Shown here: in pieces, positions 26,043 to 35,045 of the stretch | Layout of the letters: each line of letters starts with the position of its first letter | How positions within the stretch are numbered: position 1 is the stretch's first letter | Source: an uncultured Erythrobacter sp. | Lineage (GTDB): Bacteria > Pseudomonadota > Alphaproteobacteria > Sphingomonadales > Sphingomonadaceae | Length of the DNA stretch: 64,000 bases | Direction of reading: 5' to 3' | Assembly: GCA_947488755.1 (NCBI GenBank) | Contig: CANLAD010000001.1 | Coordinates: forward strand, 1,502,247-1,566,246 | Program-made: the position numbers and the translations under genes | Notes under the pieces: model-generated | Told to the model about the DNA's origin: nothing | The model's database searches: none | The model's input: the letters and a program-made list of their open reading frames with translations, nothing else

Positions 26043-27224
26043 TCAGGTATTGTCCTTGACGCTTTCATACGCCCACTCGATCCACGGCAGCAGGCGCTCG
26101 ATATCCTCGGCCTCCAGCGTGCCGCCGCACCAGATGCGAAGGCTCGGCGGGGCATCGCGGTAGCCATTGAAATCGTAGCCGACATTGCGCTCTTCGAGCA
26201 GCTTGACGATCCGCTTGGGCACCGCAGCCTGATCTTCGACGGACAGGCTTTCATACCAGTCGCCCTGGAACACCATGCACACGCCGGTATTGGTGCGCTT
26301 CGCCGGGTCGGAGACCATGTTGCGAAGCCACGGCTTGGCCTCGATCCAGTCCTTGACGATCTTCGCATTGGCATCGGCACGTTCGAACATCGCCTGGCGT
26401 CCGCCGATCGACTTTGCCCATTCGAGCGCGGCGATGTAGTCCTCGGTCGCGAGCAGGCTGGGCGTGTTGATCGTCGCGCCTTCGAAGATCGCGCGATTGA
26501 GCTTGTCGCCCTTCTTCAGGCGGAACAGCTTGGGCAGCGGCCATGCCGGGTCGTAGCTTTCGATCCGCTCCACCGCTTTGGGGCTGAGGATCAGCATGCC
26601 GTGCTGCGCCTCGGACCCCATCACCTTCTGCCACGAATAGGTCGTCGCATCGAGCTTGGGCCAGTCCATCTCCTGCGCGAAGATGGCGCTGGTCGCATCG
26701 TTGATGACGATCCCCTCACGCCCCGGCTCCAGCCAGTCGGTGTTCGGGATCATCGCGCCTGAGGTCGTACCGTTCCATGTGAACACCACGTCGTTGCGCT
26801 GCGGAATGGTGGTAAGGTCCGGTATCTCGCCATAATCGGCATTGAGCGTCTGCAGGTTCGGCAGTTTGAGCTGCTTCACCGCATCCTGAATCCAGATATT
26901 GCCGAAGCTTTCCCATGCCGCCACCGTCGCGGGGCGCGCGGGGTCGAGCATGGTCCACATCGCCGCTTCCAAAGCGCCGGTGTCGGAGGCGGGCATGATG
27001 CCGACCAGATAGTCTTCGGGAATGCCCAGCAGTTCTTTCGAAAGATCGATGGCGTATTTGAGCCGACCCTTGGCCTTCGCCGAACGGTGCGATCGACCGA
27101 GCGATTCGGTCTTGAGCTTGTCGAGCGACCAGCCGGGGAATTTCACCGTCGGTCCGGACGAAAACTGCGGACGGTCGGGTTTGACGGGTGGCTCATGGCT
27201 CAGCCCGCGTGCGTATTCAGTCAT
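26043..27224 (-). CDS. serC: Phosphoserine aminotransferase
   Basis: 393 aa from the ATG at 27224, preceded by the strong site GGAAGGAG. It belongs to the longer alphaproteobacterial SerC branch, with the start PVKPDRPQFSSGPTVKFPGW and GRSHRSAKAKGRL near residue 45. The PLP lysine is in YSWQKVMGSEAQHGML. It makes phosphoserine and can serve pyridoxine synthesis. A structured leader lies immediately upstream. Confidence 0.94.
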   Translation of the reverse strand: MTEYARGLSHEPPVKPDRPQFSSGPTVKFPGWSLDKLKTESLGRSHRSAKAKGRLKYAIDLSKELLGIPEDYLVGIMPASDTGALEAAMWTMLDPARPATVAAWESFGNIWIQDAVKQLKLPNLQTLNADYGEIPDLTTIPQRNDVVFTWNGTTSGAMIPNTDWLEPGREGIVINDATSAIFAQEMDWPKLDATTYSWQKVMGSEAQHGMLILSPKAVERIESYDPAWPLPKLFRLKKGDKLNRAIFEGATINTPSLLATEDYIAALEWAKSIGGRQAMFERADANAKIVKDWIEAKPWLRNMVSDPAKRTNTGVCMVFQGDWYESLSVEDQAAVPKRIVKLLEERNVGYDFNGYRDAPPSLRIWCGGTLEAEDIERLLPWIEWAYESVKDNT

Positions 27225-27290
27225 GTATTCTCTCCTTCCAGAGAGCTCGCGCGGCGTTGGGACCGCGTGGCCCGTCGGCGGCACTAATGT
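27225..27290 (-). ncRNA. Structured 5' leader of serC (candidate serC RNA motif)
   Basis: In the transcript a hairpin GGGCC-ACGC-GGTCC (27260-27273) is followed by a second, CTCTC-TGGAAG-GAGAG (27230-27245), whose loop and 3' arm contain the ribosome site, 5 bases before the serC start. A conserved serC RNA motif of two hairpins directly before serC has been described in alphaproteobacteria. Position and layout agree; I could not check covariation, and the ligand of that motif is not established. Confidence 0.5.
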
Positions 27291-27420
27291 TGCGTGGGCA
27301 CAAGTCAACGGGCAATCGCACCCCGCCAGTGGATAGCGAGCGGGAAACGAAACGGTCGACGCGGCAGGTGTCCTACACCCTCTCGCCTTCAATGCCTCAT
27401 TCGACTAGACGTGCCCGCAA

Positions 27421-28638
27421 ATGTCGATCCACCACCCCTGTCCCATCGAGAATCTGCGGATCGCGCTGTTCAGCGGGAACTACAATTACACCCGCGACGG
27501 AGCCAACCAGGCGCTCAACCGGCTGGTCGGATCGCTGCTCGATCGCGGTGCGGCGGTGCGGATCTACTCGCCCACGGTCGCAAATCCCGATTTCCCCGCG
27601 ACCGGGGAAGTCGTCGACGTGCCCAATGTGCGCATGCCGGTGAAGGGACGCGGCGAGTATCGCCTGCCGCTGGGTCTGGGTAGCAAGGCGAAGCGCGATC
27701 TCGCCCGGTTCGAGCCTGACATCGTCCACCTGTCCTCGCCCGACCCGTCGGGCCATGCCGCGCTTTCCTGGGCGCAGGATCATGATCTCCCGGTTCTCGC
27801 ATCGGTGCACACAAGGTTCGAAACCTATCCGCGCTATTACAACATGGCGTTTCTGGAGCCGGTGGTGATCAAGCTGCTGCGCCGGTTTTACAATCGCTGC
27901 GACGCGCTGGTCGCGCCCTCGCAAAGCATGATCGACGAATTGCTGGCGATGAAGATGCACGACGACATCACCCTGTGGTCGCGCGGGGTGGATCGCACGA
28001 TCTTCTCCTCGCAGGCGCGCGATATGGAATGGCGGCGATCTCTCGGGCTTGCCGATGATGACGTCGCGATCGTGTTTCTCGGACGGCTGGTTATGGAAAA
28101 GGGGTTGGACGTCTTTGCCGAAACCATCGTGCAATTGCGCAAGCGACAGGTGCCACACAAGGTGCTGGTGATCGGCGATGGCCCCGCGCGCGGCTGGTTC
28201 GAGGAAGCGCTGCCCGGCGGTATTTTCGCAGGGTTTCAGACCGGTGCGGCGTTGGGCCGGGCACTGGCGAGCGGGGACGTGTTTCTCAACCCCTCGATCA
28301 CCGAAACCTTCGGCAACGTAACGCTGGAGGCGATGGCCTGCGGGCTGCCCGTGGTGGCGGCCGGAGCGACCGGCGCGTCGAGCCTGGTCAATGATGGCGT
28401 GACCGGCCGGCTCGTTCCGCTCAAGGGCGAGGAGCCCGACAGCGAAGGGCTCGCCGACGCCCTCGCCCCATATTGCACCGATCCCACCTTGCGCATGTCG
28501 CACGGCGCCGCGGGCGAAGCGCGCAGCCGGGAATACAGCTGGGACACGATCAACCGCGCGGTGGCGGAAACCTATGTCCGGCTGGTCGAGGACCGCAGAG
28601 CGTTGCAGGCAGCGGAAGCGGAAAAGGTCGGCGCCTAA
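27421..28638 (+). CDS. GT4-family glycosyltransferase
   Basis: 405 aa. The N-terminal Rossmann domain begins LRIALFSGNYNYTRDGANQALNRLV, and the donor-binding domain has VFLGRLVMEKGLDVFAE. The GT4 retaining-enzyme signature is NPSITETFGNVTLEAMACGLPVVAA near residues 284-308. It resembles alpha-mannosyltransferases and sulfoquinovosyl/GlcA transferases acting on lipids; the acceptor is unknown. It is divergent from serC with 196 bases between starts. Confidence 0.85.
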   Translation: MSIHHPCPIENLRIALFSGNYNYTRDGANQALNRLVGSLLDRGAAVRIYSPTVANPDFPATGEVVDVPNVRMPVKGRGEYRLPLGLGSKAKRDLARFEPDIVHLSSPDPSGHAALSWAQDHDLPVLASVHTRFETYPRYYNMAFLEPVVIKLLRRFYNRCDALVAPSQSMIDELLAMKMHDDITLWSRGVDRTIFSSQARDMEWRRSLGLADDDVAIVFLGRLVMEKGLDVFAETIVQLRKRQVPHKVLVIGDGPARGWFEEALPGGIFAGFQTGAALGRALASGDVFLNPSITETFGNVTLEAMACGLPVVAAGATGASSLVNDGVTGRLVPLKGEEPDSEGLADALAPYCTDPTLRMSHGAAGEARSREYSWDTINRAVAETYVRLVEDRRALQAAEAEKVGA

Positions 28639-28642
28639 GCCG

Positions 28643-29116
28643 CTATCGCAGCACGCCGTTCCGCTGCATCCGGCTGGAATATATGAACAATCCGATCGTG
28701 ATGATCCAGATTGCGACAGCGAACAGATTCTGCCCGGTGGTCTGCATCGCGGCGGGAAGCTCGGCGAAAAGCCGCTCGTAAACGGTTGTTCCGATCAGAC
28801 CGACGATCGAGATGCCGAACAGTGCGGTGGCCCATCGGCTGCGAAACACAAGCGCCAGCGATCCCAGGAAGCATCCCCATACGCCCAGCGCCCAGAAGGC
28901 GACGGCCCATGCCGGAAAACTGTAGAAATAGCCGTGCATCTCGGAAGGCACACCGAACGCATCGAGATTGCCGGTCATGGTGGAAAGATAGCTGGCGACA
29001 CCGCCCGCATTCCACAGCAGGCTGACGATGCCGACAAGCCAAAGATGCCACGGCCTCGACGATGAAACCGATTGGGTCGAGATTACATCTGTATCACTTA
29101 TGAGATTTCTCCACAC
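28643..29116 (-). CDS. Hypothetical membrane protein, four helices
   Basis: 157 aa with a GTG start. Hydrophobic helices lie at about residues 24-44, 68-88, 92-112 and 132-150. Charged residues are few and there is no domain I recognise. AFWALGVWGCFLGSLALVFRSRWA is the best conserved-looking part and recalls small sugar-transporter-like or DoxX-like membrane proteins, but I would not name it. It is convergent with the glycosyltransferase, 4 bases apart. Confidence 0.65.
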   Translation of the reverse strand: MWRNLISDTDVISTQSVSSSRPWHLWLVGIVSLLWNAGGVASYLSTMTGNLDAFGVPSEMHGYFYSFPAWAVAFWALGVWGCFLGSLALVFRSRWATALFGISIVGLIGTTVYERLFAELPAAMQTTGQNLFAVAIWIITIGLFIYSSRMQRNGVLR

Positions 29117-29206
29117 TTCACACGCGACCCGGTGCCGTGAGATCGATCGGGCCGTGCGGATACATGATTAATCCGCCGTCCCGACTACCCAAGCAGCCAA
29201 TCTATT

Positions 29207-29950
29207 CTACAGCCTTTCGATCCGCTTTGCGACCTCGTCGATAATGTCGACGATCTGGTCGACGGTTTCTTTGTCGAGTTTTCCTGCTTTCGCCCGGTTT
29301 TTCAGAACATTGCCGAGATTGCCCATCGCGCGAAACAGGTCGGGTGAGCGCTCGCGCACCTTTTCCGCCCGTTCGCCCTGCTCGCCGAGACGGCTCATCA
29401 AAGCCTCGACCTCGTCGGCGCGCTCTTCCAGTTCGGTAAGCCCGGATTTGGTTGCGCGGAAAGGCTTCTTGCCGCCCGTATCGCCGTCCTTGGCTTTCGT
29501 TTTGGCAGGCTTGATCTGCCCCTCGTCCTCGAGCAACTGGAGCGTGGGATAGACCGCACCCGGGCTGGGCGCATAACCGCCGCCGGTCATGTCCTCGATC
29601 GCGCGGATCAGTTCATAGCCGTGGCGCGGTTCGTCCGCGATCAGGGCCAGCAGTGCGAGCCGTAACTCGCCGGTCGCGAACATCCGTCCACGGCGGCGGG
29701 ATCGCGAGCGTCGCCGGTTGTCCTGCCAGCCTGCGCGCCGACTGCCGCGCCGCTTGCGCGTATCGTCCTCGATCGCCTCGGCTTCGACAGGCTCGTCGTC
29801 CATCACATCATCGTCCTGCGGTCCCCATTTGCGTCCACGACCGGAGCGAGCATTGTCTTCCCACTCGCTTGCCGCCTGCGCCGCCATCATCGCGATCATC
29901 GGGCCAAGGCTGTTCCAGCCGCCTTTGTTGTTCCAGGTCACTGCTCTCAC
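29207..29950 (-). CDS. PadR family transcriptional regulator
   Basis: 247 aa from a GTG at 29950; the exact start is uncertain, since later ATGs at 29899 and 29887 also fit. An unusual N-terminal extension of about 90 residues, rich in Arg, Asp and Glu, precedes the winged-helix domain GELRLALLALIADEPRHGYELIRAIEDMTGGGYAPSPGAVYPTL, a clear PadR signature. A dimerising helix ends the protein. A perfect palindrome lies 25 bases upstream and is the likely autoregulatory site. Confidence 0.88.
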   Translation of the reverse strand: MRAVTWNNKGGWNSLGPMIAMMAAQAASEWEDNARSGRGRKWGPQDDDVMDDEPVEAEAIEDDTRKRRGSRRAGWQDNRRRSRSRRRGRMFATGELRLALLALIADEPRHGYELIRAIEDMTGGGYAPSPGAVYPTLQLLEDEGQIKPAKTKAKDGDTGGKKPFRATKSGLTELEERADEVEALMSRLGEQGERAEKVRERSPDLFRAMGNLGNVLKNRAKAGKLDKETVDQIVDIIDEVAKRIERL

Positions 29951-29975
29951 CTTTCGTAAGTTCTTTGATAGGTCT

Positions 29976-29987
29976 AAGATATATCTT
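29976..29987. promoter_or_regulatory. Palindrome AAGATATATCTT, candidate PadR operator
   Basis: A perfect 12-base palindrome in an AT-rich patch between the divergent PadR and RarA genes. PadR proteins with this kind of winged helix are known to bind ATAT-centred palindromes in their own promoters. Binding here is inferred from that and from position. Confidence 0.6.
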
Positions 29988-30048
29988 TAAGCGATCCAAT
30001 CAAGCCGTGGATGGCATTTTCCGATGAGCGGCCTATGGCACTCTGCGA

Positions 30049-31374
30049 ATGGCAGACCTGTTTGCAGATGACCCTCCACCACCCCGCGCGAGCGATGCGC
30101 GCCGCTCCGATGCGCCGCTGGCCGATCGCTTGCGCCCGCGCGCTCTGGACGAAGTCATCGGGCAGGAGCATCTGACCGGGCCGGAAGGCGCGATCGGGCG
30201 GATGGTCGCGGCGGGCAGGCTTGCCAGCATGATCCTTTGGGGACCGCCCGGCACAGGCAAGACCAGCATCGCCCGGCTGCTCGCCGACAGTGTGGGTATG
30301 CGCTTCGTATCGATCAGCGCGGTGTTTTCGGGCGTCGCCGATCTCAAGAAAGCCTTCGCCGAAGCCGACAAGATGGCGCAAGCGGGAAAGACGACGCTGC
30401 TGTTCGTGGATGAGATCCATCGCTTCAACCGCGCGCAGCAGGACGGCTTTCTCCCCTTCGTCGAACGCGGCACGGTGACTTTGGTCGGCGCGACGACGGA
30501 GAACCCGAGCTTTGCCCTCAACGCCGCATTGCTCAGCCGCGCGCAGGTGCTGATCCTCGAACGGCTCGATCATGATGCACTGGAGAAATTGCTCGCCCGC
30601 GCCGAAACGCTCGAAGGCCCCCTCCCCCTCACCGAAGACGCGCGCGCCGCACTGATCGCCAGCGCGGATGGCGATGGGCGGTTTCTGCTGGGACAGGCGG
30701 AGACGCTTTACAATGCCAAGCTCACCGAGCCGCTCGGCCCGGCAGCACTTGGCGCATTTCTGCAGCGCCGCGTCGCCGTCTACGACAAGGATCGCGACGG
30801 GCATTACAACCTCATCAGCGCGCTACACAAATCGCTGCGCGGGAGCGATCCGCAGGCCTCGCTATACTATCTCGCGCGGATGCTGACGGCGGGCGAAGAG
30901 CCGCTTTACGTGCTGCGCCGTATCGTGCGGTTCGCCAGCGAAGACATCGGCCTCGCCGATCCGCAAGCCCTGGTGCAATGCCTCGCGGCGAAGGATGCGT
31001 ATCAGTTTCTCGGCAGCCCCGAGGGCGAACTCGCGATCGTGCAGGCGTGCCTTTACTGCGCCACCGCACCCAAGTCGAACGCCGCCTATGCCGCGCAGAA
31101 ATCCGCGTTTAAATCGGCGCGCGAAACCGGCAGCCTGATGCCGCCCGCCAACATCCTCAACGCCCCGACCAAGCTGATGAAGGATATCGGCTATGGCGAA
31201 GGCTATTCCTACGATCACAACGCGGACGAGGGTTTTTCAGGCGACGATTACTGGCCCGAGGAGATGGAGCCGCAGACCTATTACGAGCCGGTCGAGCGCG
31301 GCTTCGAACGCAAGGTGCGCGAGCGAATGGCGTATTGGGCCAAGCTGCGGGCGGAGCGACCCGCGCTCAAGTAG
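30049..31374 (+). CDS. rarA: Replication-associated recombination protein RarA (MgsA)
   Basis: 441 aa. The AAA+ core has Walker A GPPGTGKTS (about residues 65-73), Walker B LLFVDEIHRFNRAQQD, sensor 1 GATTENPSF and the following Arg finger LLSRAQVL. The C-terminal tetramerisation part includes DKDRDGHYNLISALHKSLRGSD and PEGELAIVQACLYCA. RarA acts at stalled forks with RecA and SSB. It is followed after 24 bases by the gene at 31399. Confidence 0.94.
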   Translation: MADLFADDPPPPRASDARRSDAPLADRLRPRALDEVIGQEHLTGPEGAIGRMVAAGRLASMILWGPPGTGKTSIARLLADSVGMRFVSISAVFSGVADLKKAFAEADKMAQAGKTTLLFVDEIHRFNRAQQDGFLPFVERGTVTLVGATTENPSFALNAALLSRAQVLILERLDHDALEKLLARAETLEGPLPLTEDARAALIASADGDGRFLLGQAETLYNAKLTEPLGPAALGAFLQRRVAVYDKDRDGHYNLISALHKSLRGSDPQASLYYLARMLTAGEEPLYVLRRIVRFASEDIGLADPQALVQCLAAKDAYQFLGSPEGELAIVQACLYCATAPKSNAAYAAQKSAFKSARETGSLMPPANILNAPTKLMKDIGYGEGYSYDHNADEGFSGDDYWPEEMEPQTYYEPVERGFERKVRERMAYWAKLRAERPALK

Positions 31375-31398
31375 CGCAGCGGTAGCGCGGAACAGGAC

Positions 31399-32298
31399 AT
31401 GAGAACCTTCGACCACTTCCTCGCCATCGACTGGTCTGGCGCAAAGGGCGAACGCCATCGCGGCATTGCTCTGGCGCTGGCCGAGGCTGACGGCGGCCCG
31501 CCCGTGCTGGTCGAGCCTCCACCGCGCGGGTGGTCGCGCCTCGAAGTGCTGGAATTGCTCCGCGACGAACTGCCGCCCAACACTCTCGTCGGGGTCGATC
31601 TGGGCATCAGCCTGCCGTTCGTCGATGCGGGCGCGTTTTTCCCCGGCTGGGACCAATCGCCGCGCAACGCCAAGGCGCTATGGGCGCTGATCGACGAAAT
31701 CTCCGCCGACGATCCACATCTGGGCGCGGCGAGCTTTCTCGAACACCCCGAAGCCGCGCGCTATTTCCGGCAGGATGGCGGCCGAGAGGGCGATCTGTTC
31801 CATCTGCCGCAAGCCCCCAGCCGAGAGGGCCGCTTTCGCGAAGCGGAGATCGGCCAGCGCCGCCAGAAATGTCGCCCGGTCAGCAATTTCAATCTCGTCG
31901 GCGCTGCACAGGTCGGCAAGTCTTCGCTCACCGGTATGCGGATGCTGCACGCGCTGCGCGGGTCACTCCCGGTATGGCCGATGGACCGCGTGCCAAAGCG
32001 TCGAGTCAAAACCGGCGGATCGCTACTCGTAGAAATTTACACCGGCCTCGCCTCACGCGAAGCGGCAGATCTGGGTGGGCGCACGAAATTGCTCACCTAC
32101 GCAGATCTCAACGCCGCCTTGGTCGCGCTTGGCTCCCCTTCGGTCGATGCAGTGGGCGAGATCGACGACCATTCCTCCGACGCGCTGCTCACCGCCGCAT
32201 GGCTGCGCAACGCCGCTGGAGAGTCCGCCCGCTGGGAACCGCGATGCCTGACCGCGAAAATCGCATGGACCGAGGGCTGGACTTTTGGCGCGTTGTGA
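31399..32298 (+). CDS. Hypothetical protein, RNase H-like fold suspected (DUF429-like)
   Basis: 299 aa. It opens with FLAIDWSGAKGERHRGIALAL and later has VGVDLGISLPF and EIDDHSSDALLTAAWL, an Asp-rich pattern like the acidic strands of RNase H-like predicted nucleases of the DUF429 type. A catalytic triad of Asp residues is plausible but not proven. It follows rarA closely, so a DNA-repair connection is possible, and ends 23 bases before tRNA-Thr. Confidence 0.6.
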   Translation: MRTFDHFLAIDWSGAKGERHRGIALALAEADGGPPVLVEPPPRGWSRLEVLELLRDELPPNTLVGVDLGISLPFVDAGAFFPGWDQSPRNAKALWALIDEISADDPHLGAASFLEHPEAARYFRQDGGREGDLFHLPQAPSREGRFREAEIGQRRQKCRPVSNFNLVGAAQVGKSSLTGMRMLHALRGSLPVWPMDRVPKRRVKTGGSLLVEIYTGLASREAADLGGRTKLLTYADLNAALVALGSPSVDAVGEIDDHSSDALLTAAWLRNAAGESARWEPRCLTAKIAWTEGWTFGAL

Positions 32299-32321
32299 GA
32301 GAAGGGCGCGTTGTGCCGAGA

Positions 32322-32394
<73 letters not shown>

Positions 32395-32795
32395 CCGGCT
32401 TCTTCGCCTTCGCCCGCCCGCAGCCGGTGCGTGCGCTCGCGAACTGGTTCATCGCCGCGCAGCTCGGCCATCCCCTGCTCGAAGCGTGGCGCGAATGGAG
32501 CGAGGCCTACGTTCTCTCGGGTCGGAAAGTCGCGAGCTACTTCTGGTCGCACCACACCTTTCACTGGTTGCTGCGCGCATCGCCCGATCTGGCCGCGAAA
32601 TGGGAGCACGTGCCGAACGTGTCCGCGCGCGGCCCGCATATCCTGCAACGCCTGCTCGACGGCCATGTCGCGCCTGATAGCGAGGCGTTTCGCGAATCCT
32701 TCGCGCAGGTTCCGCTGTTCAAGCTGAACTGGAAGAAGGGCTATACGCTCACCGGTATCGAGGAAGCGATTGGTGCCGCTCTGCCCGAACCCTAG
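32395..32795 (+). pseudogene. 3' remnant of a capsular-polysaccharide / GT32-type gene
   Basis: An open frame of about 130 codons runs from the tRNA-Thr 3' end to TAG at 32795. Its product matches the C-terminal style of Caps_synth/GT32 transferases: ANWFIAAQLGHPLLEAWREW, YFWSHHTFHWLL and a PHILQRLLDG end. There is no good start codon and the N-terminal sugar-binding half with DxD is absent, so the gene is headless. A GTG at 32427 might allow translation of 122 residues. The tail overlaps the next, opposite gene by 4 bases. Confidence 0.6.
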
Positions 32796-33181
32796 GTTCC
32801 GGGCGGCGCGACCAGACCCCAACCCTGCATGATGGCAGCCTGCGTCACCATGATCACCAGCCAGTGCAGCGCCGCCGATATCACTCGTCCGCGGCCGATG
32901 CCATGCACCGCCAGCGTGACACCGATTGCAGGCAGCACGAACCCGATCCAGATCACGAAGGCGCTGCCCAGCGCCATCGTCCACTCGCCTGCCTGCGATG
33001 GCGCAAGGATCAGCGCGCCGGCCAGGATCGAAGCGAGCCAGAATTCCGCCAACACGGCCAGCACCAGCACCGGCCAGCCTGGCAGCAGGATCGCAGAGAC
33101 GCGCAGCCAGATCAGTCCGATCACGAGGCCTGCAACAGTTGCGAGCCCAATCGGCAGCAGGTTCATAACGATGTAGATCAT
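32792..33181 (-). CDS. Small membrane protein, DUF1761-like
   Basis: 129 aa with four membrane helices, at about residues 5-27, 36-60, 70-92 and 102-122. Length and helix pattern fit the DUF1761 group, but the match is weak. The start at 33181 lies in a 130-base gap before the divergent OYE gene. No function is assigned. Confidence 0.65.
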   Translation of the reverse strand: MIYIVMNLLPIGLATVAGLVIGLIWLRVSAILLPGWPVLVLAVLAEFWLASILAGALILAPSQAGEWTMALGSAFVIWIGFVLPAIGVTLAVHGIGRGRVISAALHWLVIMVTQAAIMQGWGLVAPPGT

Positions 33182-33313
33182 GGCGGCCTTCGTCCCCTCT
33201 CACCGACAAAACGCGCGCGATTGCAAAGTGTGCCGGACATGTGTGCCTTGAGCCGCCGAGGGTGCAGCGCTACCCCCCGACCCGGTGCCTGTGCCGACCA
33301 ATGGGAGACCACC

Positions 33314-34591
33314 ATGCTCGACCAACCCCTGACCCTGCCATGCGGCGCGGTATTGCCCAATCGCATCGCCAAGGCGGCGATGACGGAGGGATTGGCGACG
33401 CCGGATGGGCGGCCGACCGAGGCGCTCGCCAATCTCTATGCGATCTGGTCCCGAGGCGGCGCCGGGCTCTTGCTGACCGGGAACGTGATCGTGGATCGCG
33501 ATCATCTGGAGCGCCCCGGTAACGTTGTGATCGAGCGCGAGCCCGACGCCGATATGACCCAACGCCTCTCGAAATGGGCGCAGGCGGGGACGCAAGGCGG
33601 CAATCAACTTTGGGCGCAAATCAGCCATGGCGGGCGGCAGACGCAAAAGCTGGTCAATCCGTCTCCGAAGTCCGCGTCCGACGTGCCACTCGCGCTTCCC
33701 GGCGGTCAATTCGGCAAGCCGACCCCGCTCACGCGCGAGGAAATCGCCGACCTCGTAAAGCGCTGGGGCATCGCCGCTCGGGCATGCAAGGATGCGGGCT
33801 TTACCGGCGTACAGATCCACGCCGCGCACGGCTATCTCATCTCGCAATTCCTCTCGCCGCGCGTCAATCTGCGGCACGACGAATATGGCGGCGATATCAC
33901 CGGTCGCGCGCGGTTTCTGCGCGAAACGATCGCCAGTGTGCGCGACGCCGTGGGCGAAGACTTCCCGATCTCGGTCAAACTCAACAGGGCCGATTTCCAG
34001 CGCGGAGGCTTCGCGTTCGAGGACAGCCTGCAGGTCGTCAAATGGCTGGAGCAGGACGGCGTCGACCTGATAGAGATCTCGGGCGGAACCTATGAGCAGC
34101 CCCGATTGATGGGGATAGACGGAACCGAAGAGGCTGAAGAGCCCGATGTCGCGCCATCGACCGCCGCGCGGGAAGCCTACTTTGTCGATTTCGCGCTGGC
34201 GATGCAGGCGGAGGTCTCCGTGCCGCTGATGGTAACTGGCGGCTTTCGCACCCGCGCAGCCATGGAGCAAGCGTTGGAAAGCGGCGCTGCCGATGTGATC
34301 GGTCTGGGGCGACCAATGTGCCTGCTGACCGATGCGCCGCGCCAGTTGATCGAAGGACGCGGTGAACTTCCGCGGTACGAGGACGAAGTTGAGCTGTTGC
34401 CGCGCTGGCTATCTGGACTGCGGCGCTGGCCTGCGGTCAGGGCGGTAAGCGGGTTTGCAGGGATTTACTGGTTTTACCAGCAGCTTTGGTTGCTGGCCCG
34501 TACAAGCCGCGTCGACCCTGATTTCCCGGTTTTTCGAGCGTTCCGGATGGTCGACGCACGTAGCAAGGCAATTGCGAAAAGTCGTGGCTGA
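33314..34591 (+). CDS. NADH:flavin oxidoreductase, Old Yellow Enzyme family
   Basis: 425 aa from the ATG at 33314, with GGGAG upstream; a longer frame exists but overlaps the opposite gene. The FMN barrel begins LPNRIAKAAMTEGLATPDGRPT. Active-site residues are in QISHGGRQ and the family signature is GFTGVQIHAAHGYLISQFLSP. VNLRHDEYGGDITGR follows. The C-terminal part (from about residue 350) is a helical tail without the FeS and FAD domains of long members. The substrate, an unsaturated carbonyl compound, is unknown. Confidence 0.9.
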   Translation: MLDQPLTLPCGAVLPNRIAKAAMTEGLATPDGRPTEALANLYAIWSRGGAGLLLTGNVIVDRDHLERPGNVVIEREPDADMTQRLSKWAQAGTQGGNQLWAQISHGGRQTQKLVNPSPKSASDVPLALPGGQFGKPTPLTREEIADLVKRWGIAARACKDAGFTGVQIHAAHGYLISQFLSPRVNLRHDEYGGDITGRARFLRETIASVRDAVGEDFPISVKLNRADFQRGGFAFEDSLQVVKWLEQDGVDLIEISGGTYEQPRLMGIDGTEEAEEPDVAPSTAAREAYFVDFALAMQAEVSVPLMVTGGFRTRAAMEQALESGAADVIGLGRPMCLLTDAPRQLIEGRGELPRYEDEVELLPRWLSGLRRWPAVRAVSGFAGIYWFYQQLWLLARTSRVDPDFPVFRAFRMVDARSKAIAKSRG

Positions 34592-35045
34592 AACGGGTGG
34601 CTGCGTCGGCGACTGCGGGCGTGCGGACCACTGCGACCGCCCGCTACGGTAAACGCGGCAAAACGGGCGTGGTGCCGCGCGACGTGCTGCATCGTAAATT
34701 ATCCGCCGAGCCGTTCCTCTTCGCGAGGCTGTGGCCTGAATGCACCTACGGGTGAGGTCAGAGCGTTGAAAACAGTCAAACCAAAAGCCGTGGGAAGTGC
34801 CATCGGGCGCTACAGCGTTGCGCCCAAACGCCACGCCAATGCTCCGGTTGCCTTTAGCGACCGCCTCAAGCCGGTTTCGCTGATCCCGCGCCTACGCTTC
34901 GTGCGATTTTGCTTAAAGGATCCTCACTTTAGAACGAGCGGGTAGAAGCACGACTGGATCCTAGCATAAATGCAAAAGGGGCCGACCACTCTCGTGGCCG
35001 GCCCCTTTTTCGTATGCATCGCCGCATACTACCTGTGTTCGCTTC
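34592..35045. other. Intergenic region between the OYE gene and the autotransporter
   Basis: 454 bases, of which 34974-35010 is a terminator. The rest (34592-34973) shows only short frames without motifs or ribosome sites. Composition is mixed, with some AT-rich patches near 34690 and 34900. No RNA gene is recognised. Confidence 0.5.
34974..35010 (-). terminator. Strong, bidirectional Rho-independent terminator
   Basis: AAAAGGGGCCG-A-CCAC, loop TCTC, GTGG-C-CGGCCCCTTTT: a stem of about 15 pairs with one mismatch and T runs on both strands. It lies 35 bases past the autotransporter stop, and would also stop read-through from the OYE gene. Confidence 0.85.
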
